A stretch of DNA of 9,908 bases from Roseibacillus sp. (GTDB lineage Bacteria > Verrucomicrobiota > Verrucomicrobiia > Verrucomicrobiales > Akkermansiaceae), in the NCBI GenBank assembly GCA_002729275.1, contig PBTP01000007.1, forward strand, positions 11,678-21,585, given 5' to 3'. The position numbers were made by a program, and so were the translations under genes. Numbering within the stretch: the first letter of the stretch is position 1; each line of letters begins with the position of its first letter. Below the pieces are notes generated by a model. The model did no database searches, was not told the origin of the DNA, and saw only the letters and a program-made list of their open reading frames with translations. Positions 1 through 6,855 of the stretch are shown one piece after another.

Positions 1-126
1 GAAATTGAGAAGGCTGCTACAGCCCTCGTTTCGGTCGCTGTCTGCTGTAATGGATGCAAGGGAAAGGTAGAGGCTGAGCCGAGGGAGTACCTGGCGAGAA
101 TTGCGAAGAGCAGGAAAAGGCCCTGA
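1..126 (+). CDS. 3' end of a protein with a YHS/TRASH-like CC-x2-C tail (5' end outside window)
   Basis: Frame 1 is open from the first base to a TGA at 124-126, giving 41 C-terminal residues. They contain V-A-V-C-C-N-G-C-K-G-K-V-E, then E-P-R-E-Y-L-A-R-I and a basic end. The pattern C-C-x2-C-x-x-K followed by (D/E)-P-x-x-Y-L matches the end of small YHS/TRASH-like metal-binding domains, which often sit at the C-terminus of exported proteins in Planctomycetota and Verrucomicrobiota. The three cysteines probably bind a metal; that part is inference. The full protein, its start and any N-terminal domains lie outside the window, so its role cannot be named. A 170-bp gap separates it from the next gene on the same strand. 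The alternative is a chance open frame, which is possible at 41 codons, but the motif argues against it. Confidence 0.62.
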   Translation, partial: EIEKAATALVSVAVCCNGCKGKVEAEPREYLARIAKSRKRP

Positions 127-302
127 GGTCTCCCGCGCGGATTTGGCTGCCGACCCTCTGACCTAACGCCAGCACTAGCGAAGAGTGTTGTGCTACTTCC
201 CGAATAAAGCCTTTAAGGTCTAATGAAGGGAATTCTTGCGGGAAAAATTGCAGTTCTGCGCATTCTCCTTGAAACAACACGATCACTATCAGTTTCTTGC
301 GA

Positions 303-3300
303 ATGATATTTTACCGGATCCTCGTGGCAGCGTTCTGCGTTGGTGCATTCCCCGCACTTCGAGCCGAGCTACTGGTCTCCGAGGTCATGCCAGGAACTGA
401 GCATGATTATGTGGACGAGGACGGAGTCAGCAACGACTGGATCGAACTTTATAACGCCGGGGATAGCGAGGTAGAGCTAGGCCTGTTTTCGTTGACGGAT
501 GACCCGCAGAACCTGACCAAATGGCAGCTGCCAGAGGCTCAATTGAAGCCGGGAGAGTTCCTTGTTGTATTCGCATCCGGAAAGGATCGAAGAAATGCCA
601 GTGTCCCCCATACGAATTTCAAGCTGAAATCCGAAGGTGAATACCTCGCCTTGGTATTGATGGAGGAGAAGAAGGTTAGGCAGGAATTTCTGCCTGCTCT
701 GCCCTCTGTGGCTAAAAGTCGCTCCTGCGGATATCTCTTCCGGGGGGGGCGTATGGTCGCAGGCCAATTGACAATATTCTCGAGGGGGACTCCAGGCGCC
801 AGGAATGACGCCCCTTCGGTTCAGCCAAGAGTCAAGGATACGAAATTCAGCGTCGACCGGGGGTTTTATCAAACGCCATTTGAGGTGGAGATAAGCTCTG
901 CAACCGAAGGAGCTGAGATCCGCTATACCCTTGATGGGACTCCCCCCTCTTCCCGGAATGGATTGATCTATAAGGACCCAATTCCTATTGAATCGACCTC
1001 TGTTCTGCGAGTCATGGCCTGGAAAGAGGAGCACCTTTCCACTGATATTGACACGGTGAGTTACATCTTCCCCTCGCATGTCGCGAAGCAGCCTGCGCGT
1101 CCTGAGGGCTGGCCGACGCATTATGAGGCGAAGCTGAACCCTTTCTTTGCACGGATGGCAGGAAAGGATGCCACCGATGAGAACGGAGTCATCGTGAAGT
1201 ATGCCATGGCTTCATCCGAGAACCTGGGAGTAGAGCAAGAGGAGTTGGAAAAGTCCTTGCTGGCTCTTCCGTCGATTTCAATCGTTACCGATAGGAGTCA
1301 CTTTTTTGATTCCAAAAGAGGAATTCATGTCAAGCCCGAGGGGCGCGGACGGCAATGGGAGCGACCCGTTTCCGTGGAGTTGATCGATCCTGAGGGGCGG
1401 GAGTCGGGGTTCCAGATTGATGCTGGGATCAGGGTTCGTGGAGGGCATAGTCGATCGGCGGCGTGTCAGAAACATGGCTACCGTCTTTATTTCAGGAAAG
1501 AGTATGGCGCCGGGGAACTGGATTATCCGCTTTTTGGAGACGAGGGAGTTAGCCGTTTTGATGATATCGACCTCCGGACGGCTCAGAACTATTCCTACCA
1601 TTATAGTGACTCCAGTCACCATACCCTTGTCCGGGACGTCTTCTCACGGGACTGCCAGAGGGATATGGGGCAGCCCTACACTCGAAGTCGATACTATCAC
1701 CTCTATCTGAATGGTCTTTACTGGGGGATCTACCAGACTCAGGAACACGCTGAAGCGTCCTATGCGGCCCGCTATTTTGGAGGTGATGATGAAGAATTTG
1801 ATGTCCTGAAGGCAAAGCCAAGCAGCGATGGACGTGCTACTGATGGTAAAGATCAAGGGTGGCGACGTTTGTGGACGATCGCGAATGCAATGGCCCGCGA
1901 AGGCGCTCCGGAGGATAGATTGCACCTTCTGCGGAGACTCCAGGGGATCAATGCGAACGGGGTTGCTGACCCTCTTCTTCCGGCATACCTCAACGTCGAT
2001 AATCTGATCGACTACATGCTAGTCATCTTCTTAACCGGTAATTTCGATGGTCCGGTCACCCAGTTTGCGCGGAATTTTGCTACCAACAACTGGTTCTCGA
2101 TCTGCCGAAGAAATGGGCGAGAGGGGTTTCATTTTTTCTGTCACGACTCCGAGCATAGCCTCGCGGCCGAACCGTCAACCATTGGGATCAACCGGGTAGG
2201 CCCTTTTGTGGCAGGAACCAGTTACGACCAGTTCAACCCTCAATGGTTGCACCAGCAGTTGACATCGGTGGAATGGTATTGCGCCCGTTTCAGGGCGCGA
2301 GCAGAGGAGGTTCTGTCGGATGGGGGCATATTGTCCCGCTCGGCGAATCTAGCCCGCATGCGCCACCGGGCCCAGGAAGTAGGTCGGGCCATGCTGGCAG
2401 AGTGTGCCCGGTGGGGCTGGCGGGCAGGGGAGCCAGTGAAGACCAAGCAGGATTGGGAGGAATCGATTACATGGCTGGAGCAGGTGCTTGAGAAGCGAGC
2501 TGAACTGGTTCCGGGACAGCTTGCGGAAGCAATGCGTTTTCCTCGGGGGGTTCCAGTGAAGGAAGTCGTCAAGCGCCCGCTCTTCAACCCCGTGCCGGCT
2601 CCCCGATTCAGGCAGCGAGAAAAAGGTGGAACCTTTGCAGCAGAGGCTGGCTTGGTGTATTTTCGGATGGATGGGCTTGACCCAAGGGAAGGGCAGGGAG
2701 TCCGGGCTGGTAGCCAGATGGCCCAGCCTGATGCCCTGGCCAGAAAAATTATTGTGGGGGCGGATAGTCCGGTCCGTATCAATATCCCTCCAGAAGGCCC
2801 CCTTGGTGATGAGTGGACTCAACCAGAATTCGATGATCGTGCCTGGCGTGAAGGCAAGGGAGGAGTCGGCTATGATCAGAGGGAAGACTACCAAGATCTG
2901 ATTGGGGTCGATGTTGAGAAGGATTTGTTTGGGAAGGGAACGACCTTGCTCGCGAGATATACATTTGATTTTTCCGAAGCCCCGGCAGGTGATCTGCTGG
3001 TGCTGAGGCTCAAGGTAGAAGATGGTTTCGTAGCGTATTTAAATGGAGTCGAGGTAGGAAGAGAGAACGTGTCCGGCCCTCTGCAGTGGAACGCTAGGGC
3101 GCGCTCGAGGCCTGATGACGTGGCCATGAGCTGGCTTGCTCTTGATATCACCAAGCACAGAGGACTCCTCAGGAAGGGGAAGAACGTTTTGGCGATCGGG
3201 TTGGTCAACGAATGGGAGCGCAGCTCAGACCTGCTGCTTCTGCCAGAACTCTCGCTGGGGAATGAGGTTCGAGGTACGTTGGTCGAGGCGGAGGGTAGAG

Positions 3301-3893
3301 ACAGGATCAAAGCTCGAATCCTGACGGAAAATCAATGGGGAGTCCTGCTGGACGAGAGGCTCGGTTCTGTCCGGCAGGCGAGGCCAGTTGGAAAAGGAGA
3401 CCTGTTGATCTCAGAGGTCATGTATCATCCGGGAGAGCCGGATGAGAGAGCGGTTTCGATTGGCTTGACGCAGAAAAGTGACTTCGAGTTTCTCGAACTC
3501 CTCAATGTCTCTCGCGACGCCGTAGATCTGACGGGTATGTATTGCCGGGAGGGAATCTATTTCTTTCAGGCCTCTGCACGGATTGTGGAATCGGGAGAGC
3601 GGGTGATCATTGCACGCAACAGGAGGGGAATGTCTCACCGGTATCCTGAATGCGCGGTGATGACCGCCTATCAGGGCAATCTTGGAAATGGTCGTGAGAG
3701 CATTGTGATCCGAGCAGCGGATGGGTCGGAAATCGTTTCGGTCACATATAATGACGAGGATCCCTGGCCTAGCAGCGCTGATGGGGAGGGGTATTCACTG
3801 GTTCTTACGAATCTTTCTCTCGAAGGTGATCCAAGTGATCCGGAGAGCTGGAAATCCAGTGATCGTGAGGGGGGCAGTCCTGGAGCTCCCTGA
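303..3893 (+). CDS. Exported CotH-like protein with two lamin-tail domains and a chitobiase C-terminal-like domain
   Basis: This encodes 1196 residues. The ATG at 303 is preferred over an in-frame TTG at 297 that adds two residues; neither has a clear Shine-Dalgarno site. A signal peptide covers about residues 1-21, ending A-L-R-A. Domains in order: a lamin-tail domain (about 22-165, E-L-L-V-S-E-V-M then N-D-W-I-E-L-Y-N); a chitobiase/hexosaminidase C-terminal-like domain (about 180-258, I-R-Y-T-L-D-G-T-P-P); a CotH kinase-like domain (about 322-740, R-V-R-G-G-H-S and an acidic F-C-H-D-S-E-H-S-L near 612-620); a second chitobiase-like start (M-D-G-L-D-P-R near 789); a jelly-roll-like module (about 832-985, F-D-D-R-A-W and D-G-F-V-A-Y-L-N-G-V-E-V); and a second lamin-tail domain (about 1032-1168). 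CotH of Bacillus is a protein kinase of the spore coat. Verrucomicrobial relatives are mostly uncharacterised, so kinase activity here is unproven. The sialidase-fold gene follows after 69 bp. Confidence 0.9.
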   Translation: MIFYRILVAAFCVGAFPALRAELLVSEVMPGTEHDYVDEDGVSNDWIELYNAGDSEVELGLFSLTDDPQNLTKWQLPEAQLKPGEFLVVFASGKDRRNASVPHTNFKLKSEGEYLALVLMEEKKVRQEFLPALPSVAKSRSCGYLFRGGRMVAGQLTIFSRGTPGARNDAPSVQPRVKDTKFSVDRGFYQTPFEVEISSATEGAEIRYTLDGTPPSSRNGLIYKDPIPIESTSVLRVMAWKEEHLSTDIDTVSYIFPSHVAKQPARPEGWPTHYEAKLNPFFARMAGKDATDENGVIVKYAMASSENLGVEQEELEKSLLALPSISIVTDRSHFFDSKRGIHVKPEGRGRQWERPVSVELIDPEGRESGFQIDAGIRVRGGHSRSAACQKHGYRLYFRKEYGAGELDYPLFGDEGVSRFDDIDLRTAQNYSYHYSDSSHHTLVRDVFSRDCQRDMGQPYTRSRYYHLYLNGLYWGIYQTQEHAEASYAARYFGGDDEEFDVLKAKPSSDGRATDGKDQGWRRLWTIANAMAREGAPEDRLHLLRRLQGINANGVADPLLPAYLNVDNLIDYMLVIFLTGNFDGPVTQFARNFATNNWFSICRRNGREGFHFFCHDSEHSLAAEPSTIGINRVGPFVAGTSYDQFNPQWLHQQLTSVEWYCARFRARAEEVLSDGGILSRSANLARMRHRAQEVGRAMLAECARWGWRAGEPVKTKQDWEESITWLEQVLEKRAELVPGQLAEAMRFPRGVPVKEVVKRPLFNPVPAPRFRQREKGGTFAAEAGLVYFRMDGLDPREGQGVRAGSQMAQPDALARKIIVGADSPVRINIPPEGPLGDEWTQPEFDDRAWREGKGGVGYDQREDYQDLIGVDVEKDLFGKGTTLLARYTFDFSEAPAGDLLVLRLKVEDGFVAYLNGVEVGRENVSGPLQWNARARSRPDDVAMSWLALDITKHRGLLRKGKNVLAIGLVNEWERSSDLLLLPELSLGNEVRGTLVEAEGRDRIKARILTENQWGVLLDERLGSVRQARPVGKGDLLISEVMYHPGEPDERAVSIGLTQKSDFEFLELLNVSRDAVDLTGMYCREGIYFFQASARIVESGERVIIARNRRGMSHRYPECAVMTAYQGNLGNGRESIVIRAADGSEIVSVTYNDEDPWPSSADGEGYSLVLTNLSLEGDPSDPESWKSSDREGGSPGAP
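742..749 (+). repeat. Run of eight G inside the CotH-like gene
   Basis: Eight consecutive G bases lie in the coding region at about residues 147-150 (read R-G-G-R). A gain or loss of one base would shift the frame and truncate the protein before the kinase-like domain. The frame is intact as given. Confidence 0.9.
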
Positions 3894-3919
3894 GTATTGC
3901 CGGTTGGCCAAGGCCTCAT

Positions 3920-3963
3920 AGGAGGTTTACAATAAGCGATTGAAGGCCGAAGGTGCTTTCTGA
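3920..3963 (+). promoter_or_regulatory. Perfect AGGAGG and possible 7-codon leader overlapping the BNR gene start
   Basis: A consensus AGGAGG lies at 3920-3925, about 37 bases before the BNR gene ATG, which is too far to serve it. A short frame begins with TTG at 3940 (Met-Lys-Ala-Glu-Gly-Ala-Phe) and ends in TGA at 3961-3963. That stop shares one base with the BNR start in the string TGATG, a common arrangement for translational coupling. The 14-base spacing from AGGAGG to TTG is long, so translation of the leader is uncertain. The BNR gene also has its own weaker GAAGG site at 3949-3953, nine bases from its ATG. Confidence 0.3.
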
Positions 3964-5054
3964 TGAAACATCTTTCTGTGGCTACTCTTTTGAGCCTGTT
4001 TCCTATCGTTCTTCAGGCCGATCAAATTCCACTGCCCGGGAAAATTGGAAGTGGTGCACTTCTGGAGTCCTCTCTCATATATTCCCTGGAAAACAGGCCC
4101 ACACCACAATGTCATGCCTCTACTATTGCCGAAACGGAAAGCGGGCTGGTAGCAGCGTGGTTTGGAGGGAAGCATGAGAACAATACGGACGTTGGGATCT
4201 GGCTTTCGCGGAATACGCGAGAGGGATGGGAGAAGCCAGTCAAGGTGGCCAGTGGAGAAGAGGGAGAAGACCGGGAATACCCCTGCTGGAATCCGGTATT
4301 GTTCAAGTCTGGAGGACTGGTCGAAGGAGAGGGGAAGAATCCGCTTCTTCTTTTTTACAAGGTTGGTCCCAGTCCGAGTCGCTGGTGGGGAGTCATGATG
4401 AGTTCCTTTGACGGCGGAAAAACGTGGAAGCATCGAAGGAAGCTGGGGAAGGACTCCAAGGTCGGGCATCTTCTCGGGCCGGTGAAAAATAAGCCGATCC
4501 AGCTGAAAGACGGTTCTATTTTATGCGGGAGTAGTTCGGAGCATAATGGCTGGCGTGTGCACTTCGAGCGAACGAGGGATTTGGGAAAAACGTGGGAGGT
4601 CCTCGGACCAGTGCACAGTGGGAAAGTTTTTGGTGCCATTCAGCCAAGTATTCTGGAATACCAGGGTGGAAAGATGCAGATCCTCTGCCGTAGCAGGCAG
4701 GGAGTGATTACCCAGAGCTGGTCTGGGGATGGAGGTCAGTCGTGGGGGCCGATGACTGCTACAAAGCTACCCAACCCCAATGCAGGGACAGATGCGGTCA
4801 CTCTCATGGATGGCCGACAGTTACTGGTCTATAACCATACGACCAGGGGCTCTCAGCCTTCTGGTCGGGAAATGCTGAATGTGGCAGTTTCAAATGACGG
4901 GAAGGAATGGAATCCGATCATAACTCTGGAACGTGGTAAGGGTGAATATTCCTATCCTGCGGTAATTCAAAGTTGTGATGAGAAGGTCCACATTACGTAT
5001 ACCTATCTTCGACGTTCTATAAAGCATGTCGTTCTTGATGCCAGCAAGCTGTAG
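3963..5054 (+). CDS. Exported sialidase-fold (BNR-repeat) protein, BNR_2-like; substrate unknown
   Basis: This encodes 363 residues with a signal peptide of about 19 (M-K-H-L-S-V-A-T-L-L, ending L-Q-A). GAAGG nine bases before the ATG supports the start. Three Asp-box motifs (S/T-x-D-x-G-x-T/S-W) mark a beta-propeller: S-F-D-G-G-K-T-W (148-155), T-R-D-L-G-K-T-W (204-211) and S-G-D-G-G-Q-S-W (254-261). A fourth is degenerate at S-N-D-G-K-E-W (310-316). Other conserved-looking stretches are Q-C-H-A-S-T-I (49-55), A-W-F-G-G, L-C-R-S-R-Q-G (241-247), G-T-D-A-V-T-L and E-Y-S-Y-P-A-V-I-Q. These fit the 'predicted neuraminidase' group often found beside sulfatases. The F/Y-R-I-P motif of classical sialidases is absent, so sialidase activity should not be assumed. 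It probably acts on a terminal sugar of an exported-enzyme substrate; this is inference from the sulfatase genes downstream. Confidence 0.9.
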   Translation: MKHLSVATLLSLFPIVLQADQIPLPGKIGSGALLESSLIYSLENRPTPQCHASTIAETESGLVAAWFGGKHENNTDVGIWLSRNTREGWEKPVKVASGEEGEDREYPCWNPVLFKSGGLVEGEGKNPLLLFYKVGPSPSRWWGVMMSSFDGGKTWKHRRKLGKDSKVGHLLGPVKNKPIQLKDGSILCGSSSEHNGWRVHFERTRDLGKTWEVLGPVHSGKVFGAIQPSILEYQGGKMQILCRSRQGVITQSWSGDGGQSWGPMTATKLPNPNAGTDAVTLMDGRQLLVYNHTTRGSQPSGREMLNVAVSNDGKEWNPIITLERGKGEYSYPAVIQSCDEKVHITYTYLRRSIKHVVLDASKL

Positions 5055-5114
5055 CGGTGCTGCTCATGAGATCGCCGGGGAGATTTGCGTGGCAGTTATT
5101 TGACCTTTGACTTT

Positions 5115-5141
5115 TCGATTGAGGACTGGCGTCCTGATCGA
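5115..5141 (+). promoter_or_regulatory. Hairpin abutting the first sulfatase start codon
   Basis: Outer arms TCGAT (5115-5119) and ATCGA (5137-5141) and inner arms AGGAC (5122-5126) and GTCCT (5131-5135) can form a 10-bp stem with a TGGC loop and a 2/1 internal loop. The stem ends one base before the ATG at 5142. It contains AGGA, the only Shine-Dalgarno-like stretch in the gap. It could limit ribosome access, but no regulator or ligand can be named. Confidence 0.4.
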
Positions 5142-6695
5142 ATGATGAAACTGTTCCTGCTTCTTCTGGTCTGCGCGATGCCTTTATGGGCTGCGGAACG
5201 ACCAAACATTCTCCTGATTTTTACGGATGATCACTGTGAACAGGCTCTGAGTGCCTATGACCCTTCCCGGATTTCGACTCCTCATATGGACCGGATCGCA
5301 AAGGAGGGGATGCGGTTTAATCGTTGCTATGTCACCAACTCAATTTGCGGACCGAGCCGCGCGGTGATACTCACTGGCAAACATAGTCACCTGAATGGGT
5401 TCATCCGGAACGGGAATACCTTTGATGGGGCTCAGCAAACCTTTCCCAAGGTCCTTCGTCAGGCTGGGTATACAACCGCGATGCTCGGCAAATGGCATTT
5501 GAGGTCTACCCCGACAGGGTTCGATCACTATGAAGTCCTGATTGGTCAAGGCCCCTACTATAACCCTCCCATGAAATACAGGCAGGCGGACGGAACGCCC
5601 GCCCAGCGGAAGCATACCGGCTACACCACCGATATCATTGTGGATCTTACCCTGGAGTGGCTGAAGGAGTCCCGGGATAAGGAGAAGCCGTTTATGCTCA
5701 TGACTCAGCACAAGGCTCCTCATCGAAACTGGCAACCGGGACCGAAGTATCTGAACTGGCTTGATGATAAGACTATCGCGGAGCCTGAAACGCTCTGGGA
5801 TGACTACAAGGGGCGCACTTCGGCAGCCTCGGAGCAAACCATGACCATCCGCAAACACCTCAGTGCTAATGATCTCAAGTTGGGGCCGCCCCGCGGGCTC
5901 AATTCAGAACAGGCGGCAAAATGGAATGCGGCATATGGCCCAAAGAACGAGGCGTTCAAAAAGGCAGAGTCCGGGATGACTGAGAAGGAAATCATTCAGT
6001 GGAAATATCAGCGCTACGTGAAGGATTACCTCCGCTGTGTGAAATCGGTGGATGACGGGATCGGCCGAATCCTGGATTACCTTGAAGAGAGCGGGTTGGC
6101 AAAAAATACAATCGTGATCTACTCCTCAGACCAAGGCTGGTATCTCGGGGAACACGGCTGGTATGATAAACGCTGGATGTACGAGGAGTCACTCAAGACC
6201 CCTCTGCTCATCCGGTGGCCAGGAGTAGCCAAGGCCGGAAGTGTCAATGATGACATTGTCTCAAACCTCGACTTTGCAGAGACCTTCCTCGATGCCGCCG
6301 GAGTGAAGATTCCGGGAGACATGCAGGGGCGTAGTCTTGTGCCCGTGCTCAAGGGCAAAACCCCGGATGACTGGCGGAAGTCATTCTACTACCACTATTA
6401 CGAGTTCCCCGGTGCACATAGCGTGGCGCGGCACTTCGGGGTAACCACTGGTGAGCACAAGCTTATCCACTTTTATCACAAGGATGAGTGGGAGCTCTTT
6501 GACCTCAAAAAGGATCCGGAAGAACTCAAAAGTGTCTATGGGGACTCAAGTTATGCCAGTGTTAAGGTTGCTTTGAAAAAGGAACTGGATCGGCTTCGTG
6601 CGGATTACGGACTTCCCGCACCGGAGGAGCGCCCAGGTGCGCGCCAGCCCAGGAAAAAGAATGGGAACAAGAAGCCGAAAGGAAATTCGGGGTAA
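5142..6695 (+). CDS. Exported type I sulfatase, resembling S1_11 (GlcNAc-6-O-sulfatase-like)
   Basis: This encodes 517 residues. The open frame extends upstream to a TTG at 5085, but ATG 5142 (or 5145) is chosen because a signal peptide begins there (M-M-K-L-F-L-L-L-L, ending L-W-A-A). This start also places D29, D30, C69, K117 and H119 at the same numbers as in the next sulfatase. The active-site signature is C-G-P-S-R, with C69 expected to be converted to formylglycine by a maturation enzyme not in this window. Other catalytic or metal positions are T-D-D (28-30), G-K-W-H (116-119), H-K-A-P-H (190-194) and S-D-Q-G (329-332), with K343. V-T-N-S-I-C and [12 protein letters not shown] fit the S1_11 group, known for N-acetylglucosamine-6-sulfatases; the subfamily call is from memory. 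It would hydrolyse sulfate esters outside the cytoplasm. The last 24 or so residues form a Lys/Arg-rich tail. Confidence 0.93.
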   Translation: MMKLFLLLLVCAMPLWAAERPNILLIFTDDHCEQALSAYDPSRISTPHMDRIAKEGMRFNRCYVTNSICGPSRAVILTGKHSHLNGFIRNGNTFDGAQQTFPKVLRQAGYTTAMLGKWHLRSTPTGFDHYEVLIGQGPYYNPPMKYRQADGTPAQRKHTGYTTDIIVDLTLEWLKESRDKEKPFMLMTQHKAPHRNWQPGPKYLNWLDDKTIAEPETLWDDYKGRTSAASEQTMTIRKHLSANDLKLGPPRGLNSEQAAKWNAAYGPKNEAFKKAESGMTEKEIIQWKYQRYVKDYLRCVKSVDDGIGRILDYLEESGLAKNTIVIYSSDQGWYLGEHGWYDKRWMYEESLKTPLLIRWPGVAKAGSVNDDIVSNLDFAETFLDAAGVKIPGDMQGRSLVPVLKGKTPDDWRKSFYYHYYEFPGAHSVARHFGVTTGEHKLIHFYHKDEWELFDLKKDPEELKSVYGDSSYASVKVALKKELDRLRADYGLPAPEERPGARQPRKKNGNKKPKGNSG

Positions 6696-6696
6696 T

Positions 6697-6719
6697 CGGG
6701 TCGAGAGGGCTCGCCCCCG
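6697..6719 (+). terminator. Possible terminator hairpin after the first sulfatase
   Basis: One base after the TAA stop, CGGG (6697-6700) pairs with CCCG (6716-6719) and CGAG (6702-6705) pairs with CTCG (6710-6713) around an AGGG loop. This gives eight GC-rich pairs with a small internal loop. The following bases are GACATTGATTTT, so there is no immediate U-tract and termination would be weak. A 160-bp gap follows before the next gene. Confidence 0.3.
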
Positions 6720-6751
6720 GACATTGATTTTACATTCCTCAGAATTTTCGG

Positions 6752-6762
6752 GGTCTAAGACC
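6752..6762. promoter_or_regulatory. 11-bp palindrome in the gap between the two sulfatases
   Basis: GGTCT and AGACC flank a single A, forming a perfect 11-bp palindrome 93 bases before the second sulfatase start. It could be an operator, but no promoter with good -35 and -10 boxes is visible nearby, so the role is a guess. Confidence 0.25.
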
Positions 6763-6834
6763 GTATGGAGTGAGCATTGCGTCCTCTTCTGGATTCGTAG
6801 TGGAAGACGGGATTAACCGCTTTCGAGTCAGGCT

Positions 6835-6854
6835 TCGAAGCGTTAAGACTTCGA
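6835..6854 (+). promoter_or_regulatory. Hairpin abutting the second sulfatase start codon
   Basis: TCGAAG (6835-6840) and CTTCGA (6849-6854) form a perfect 6-bp stem with an 8-base loop (CGTTAAGA). The stem ends one base before the ATG at 6856. No Shine-Dalgarno sequence is present outside it. The other sulfatase has a different hairpin in the same position relative to its start. Confidence 0.4.
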
Positions 6855-6855
6855 C

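Noticed and set aside
219..224. TCTAAT as a -10 box for the CotH-like gene
   Set aside because: It matches five of six bases, but no -35-like box lies 16-18 bases upstream, so a promoter call is not supported.
17..286. 89-codon minus-strand frame at the left edge
   Set aside because: It starts with GTG without a ribosome site and overlaps antisense the better-supported plus-strand gene end at 1-126.
477..1121. 214-codon open frame on the minus strand
   Set aside because: It lies wholly inside the CotH-like gene, whose domains are clear in the plus frame, and its translation has no signal or motif.
2240..2894. Two overlapping minus-strand frames of about 180 codons
   Set aside because: They are antisense to the CotH-like coding region and overlap each other; neither shows a recognisable domain.
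5085..5141. TTG start adding 19 residues to the first sulfatase
   Set aside because: The extension is charged and would bury the signal peptide; the ATG at 5142 gives a normal signal peptide and motif spacing equal to the second sulfatase.
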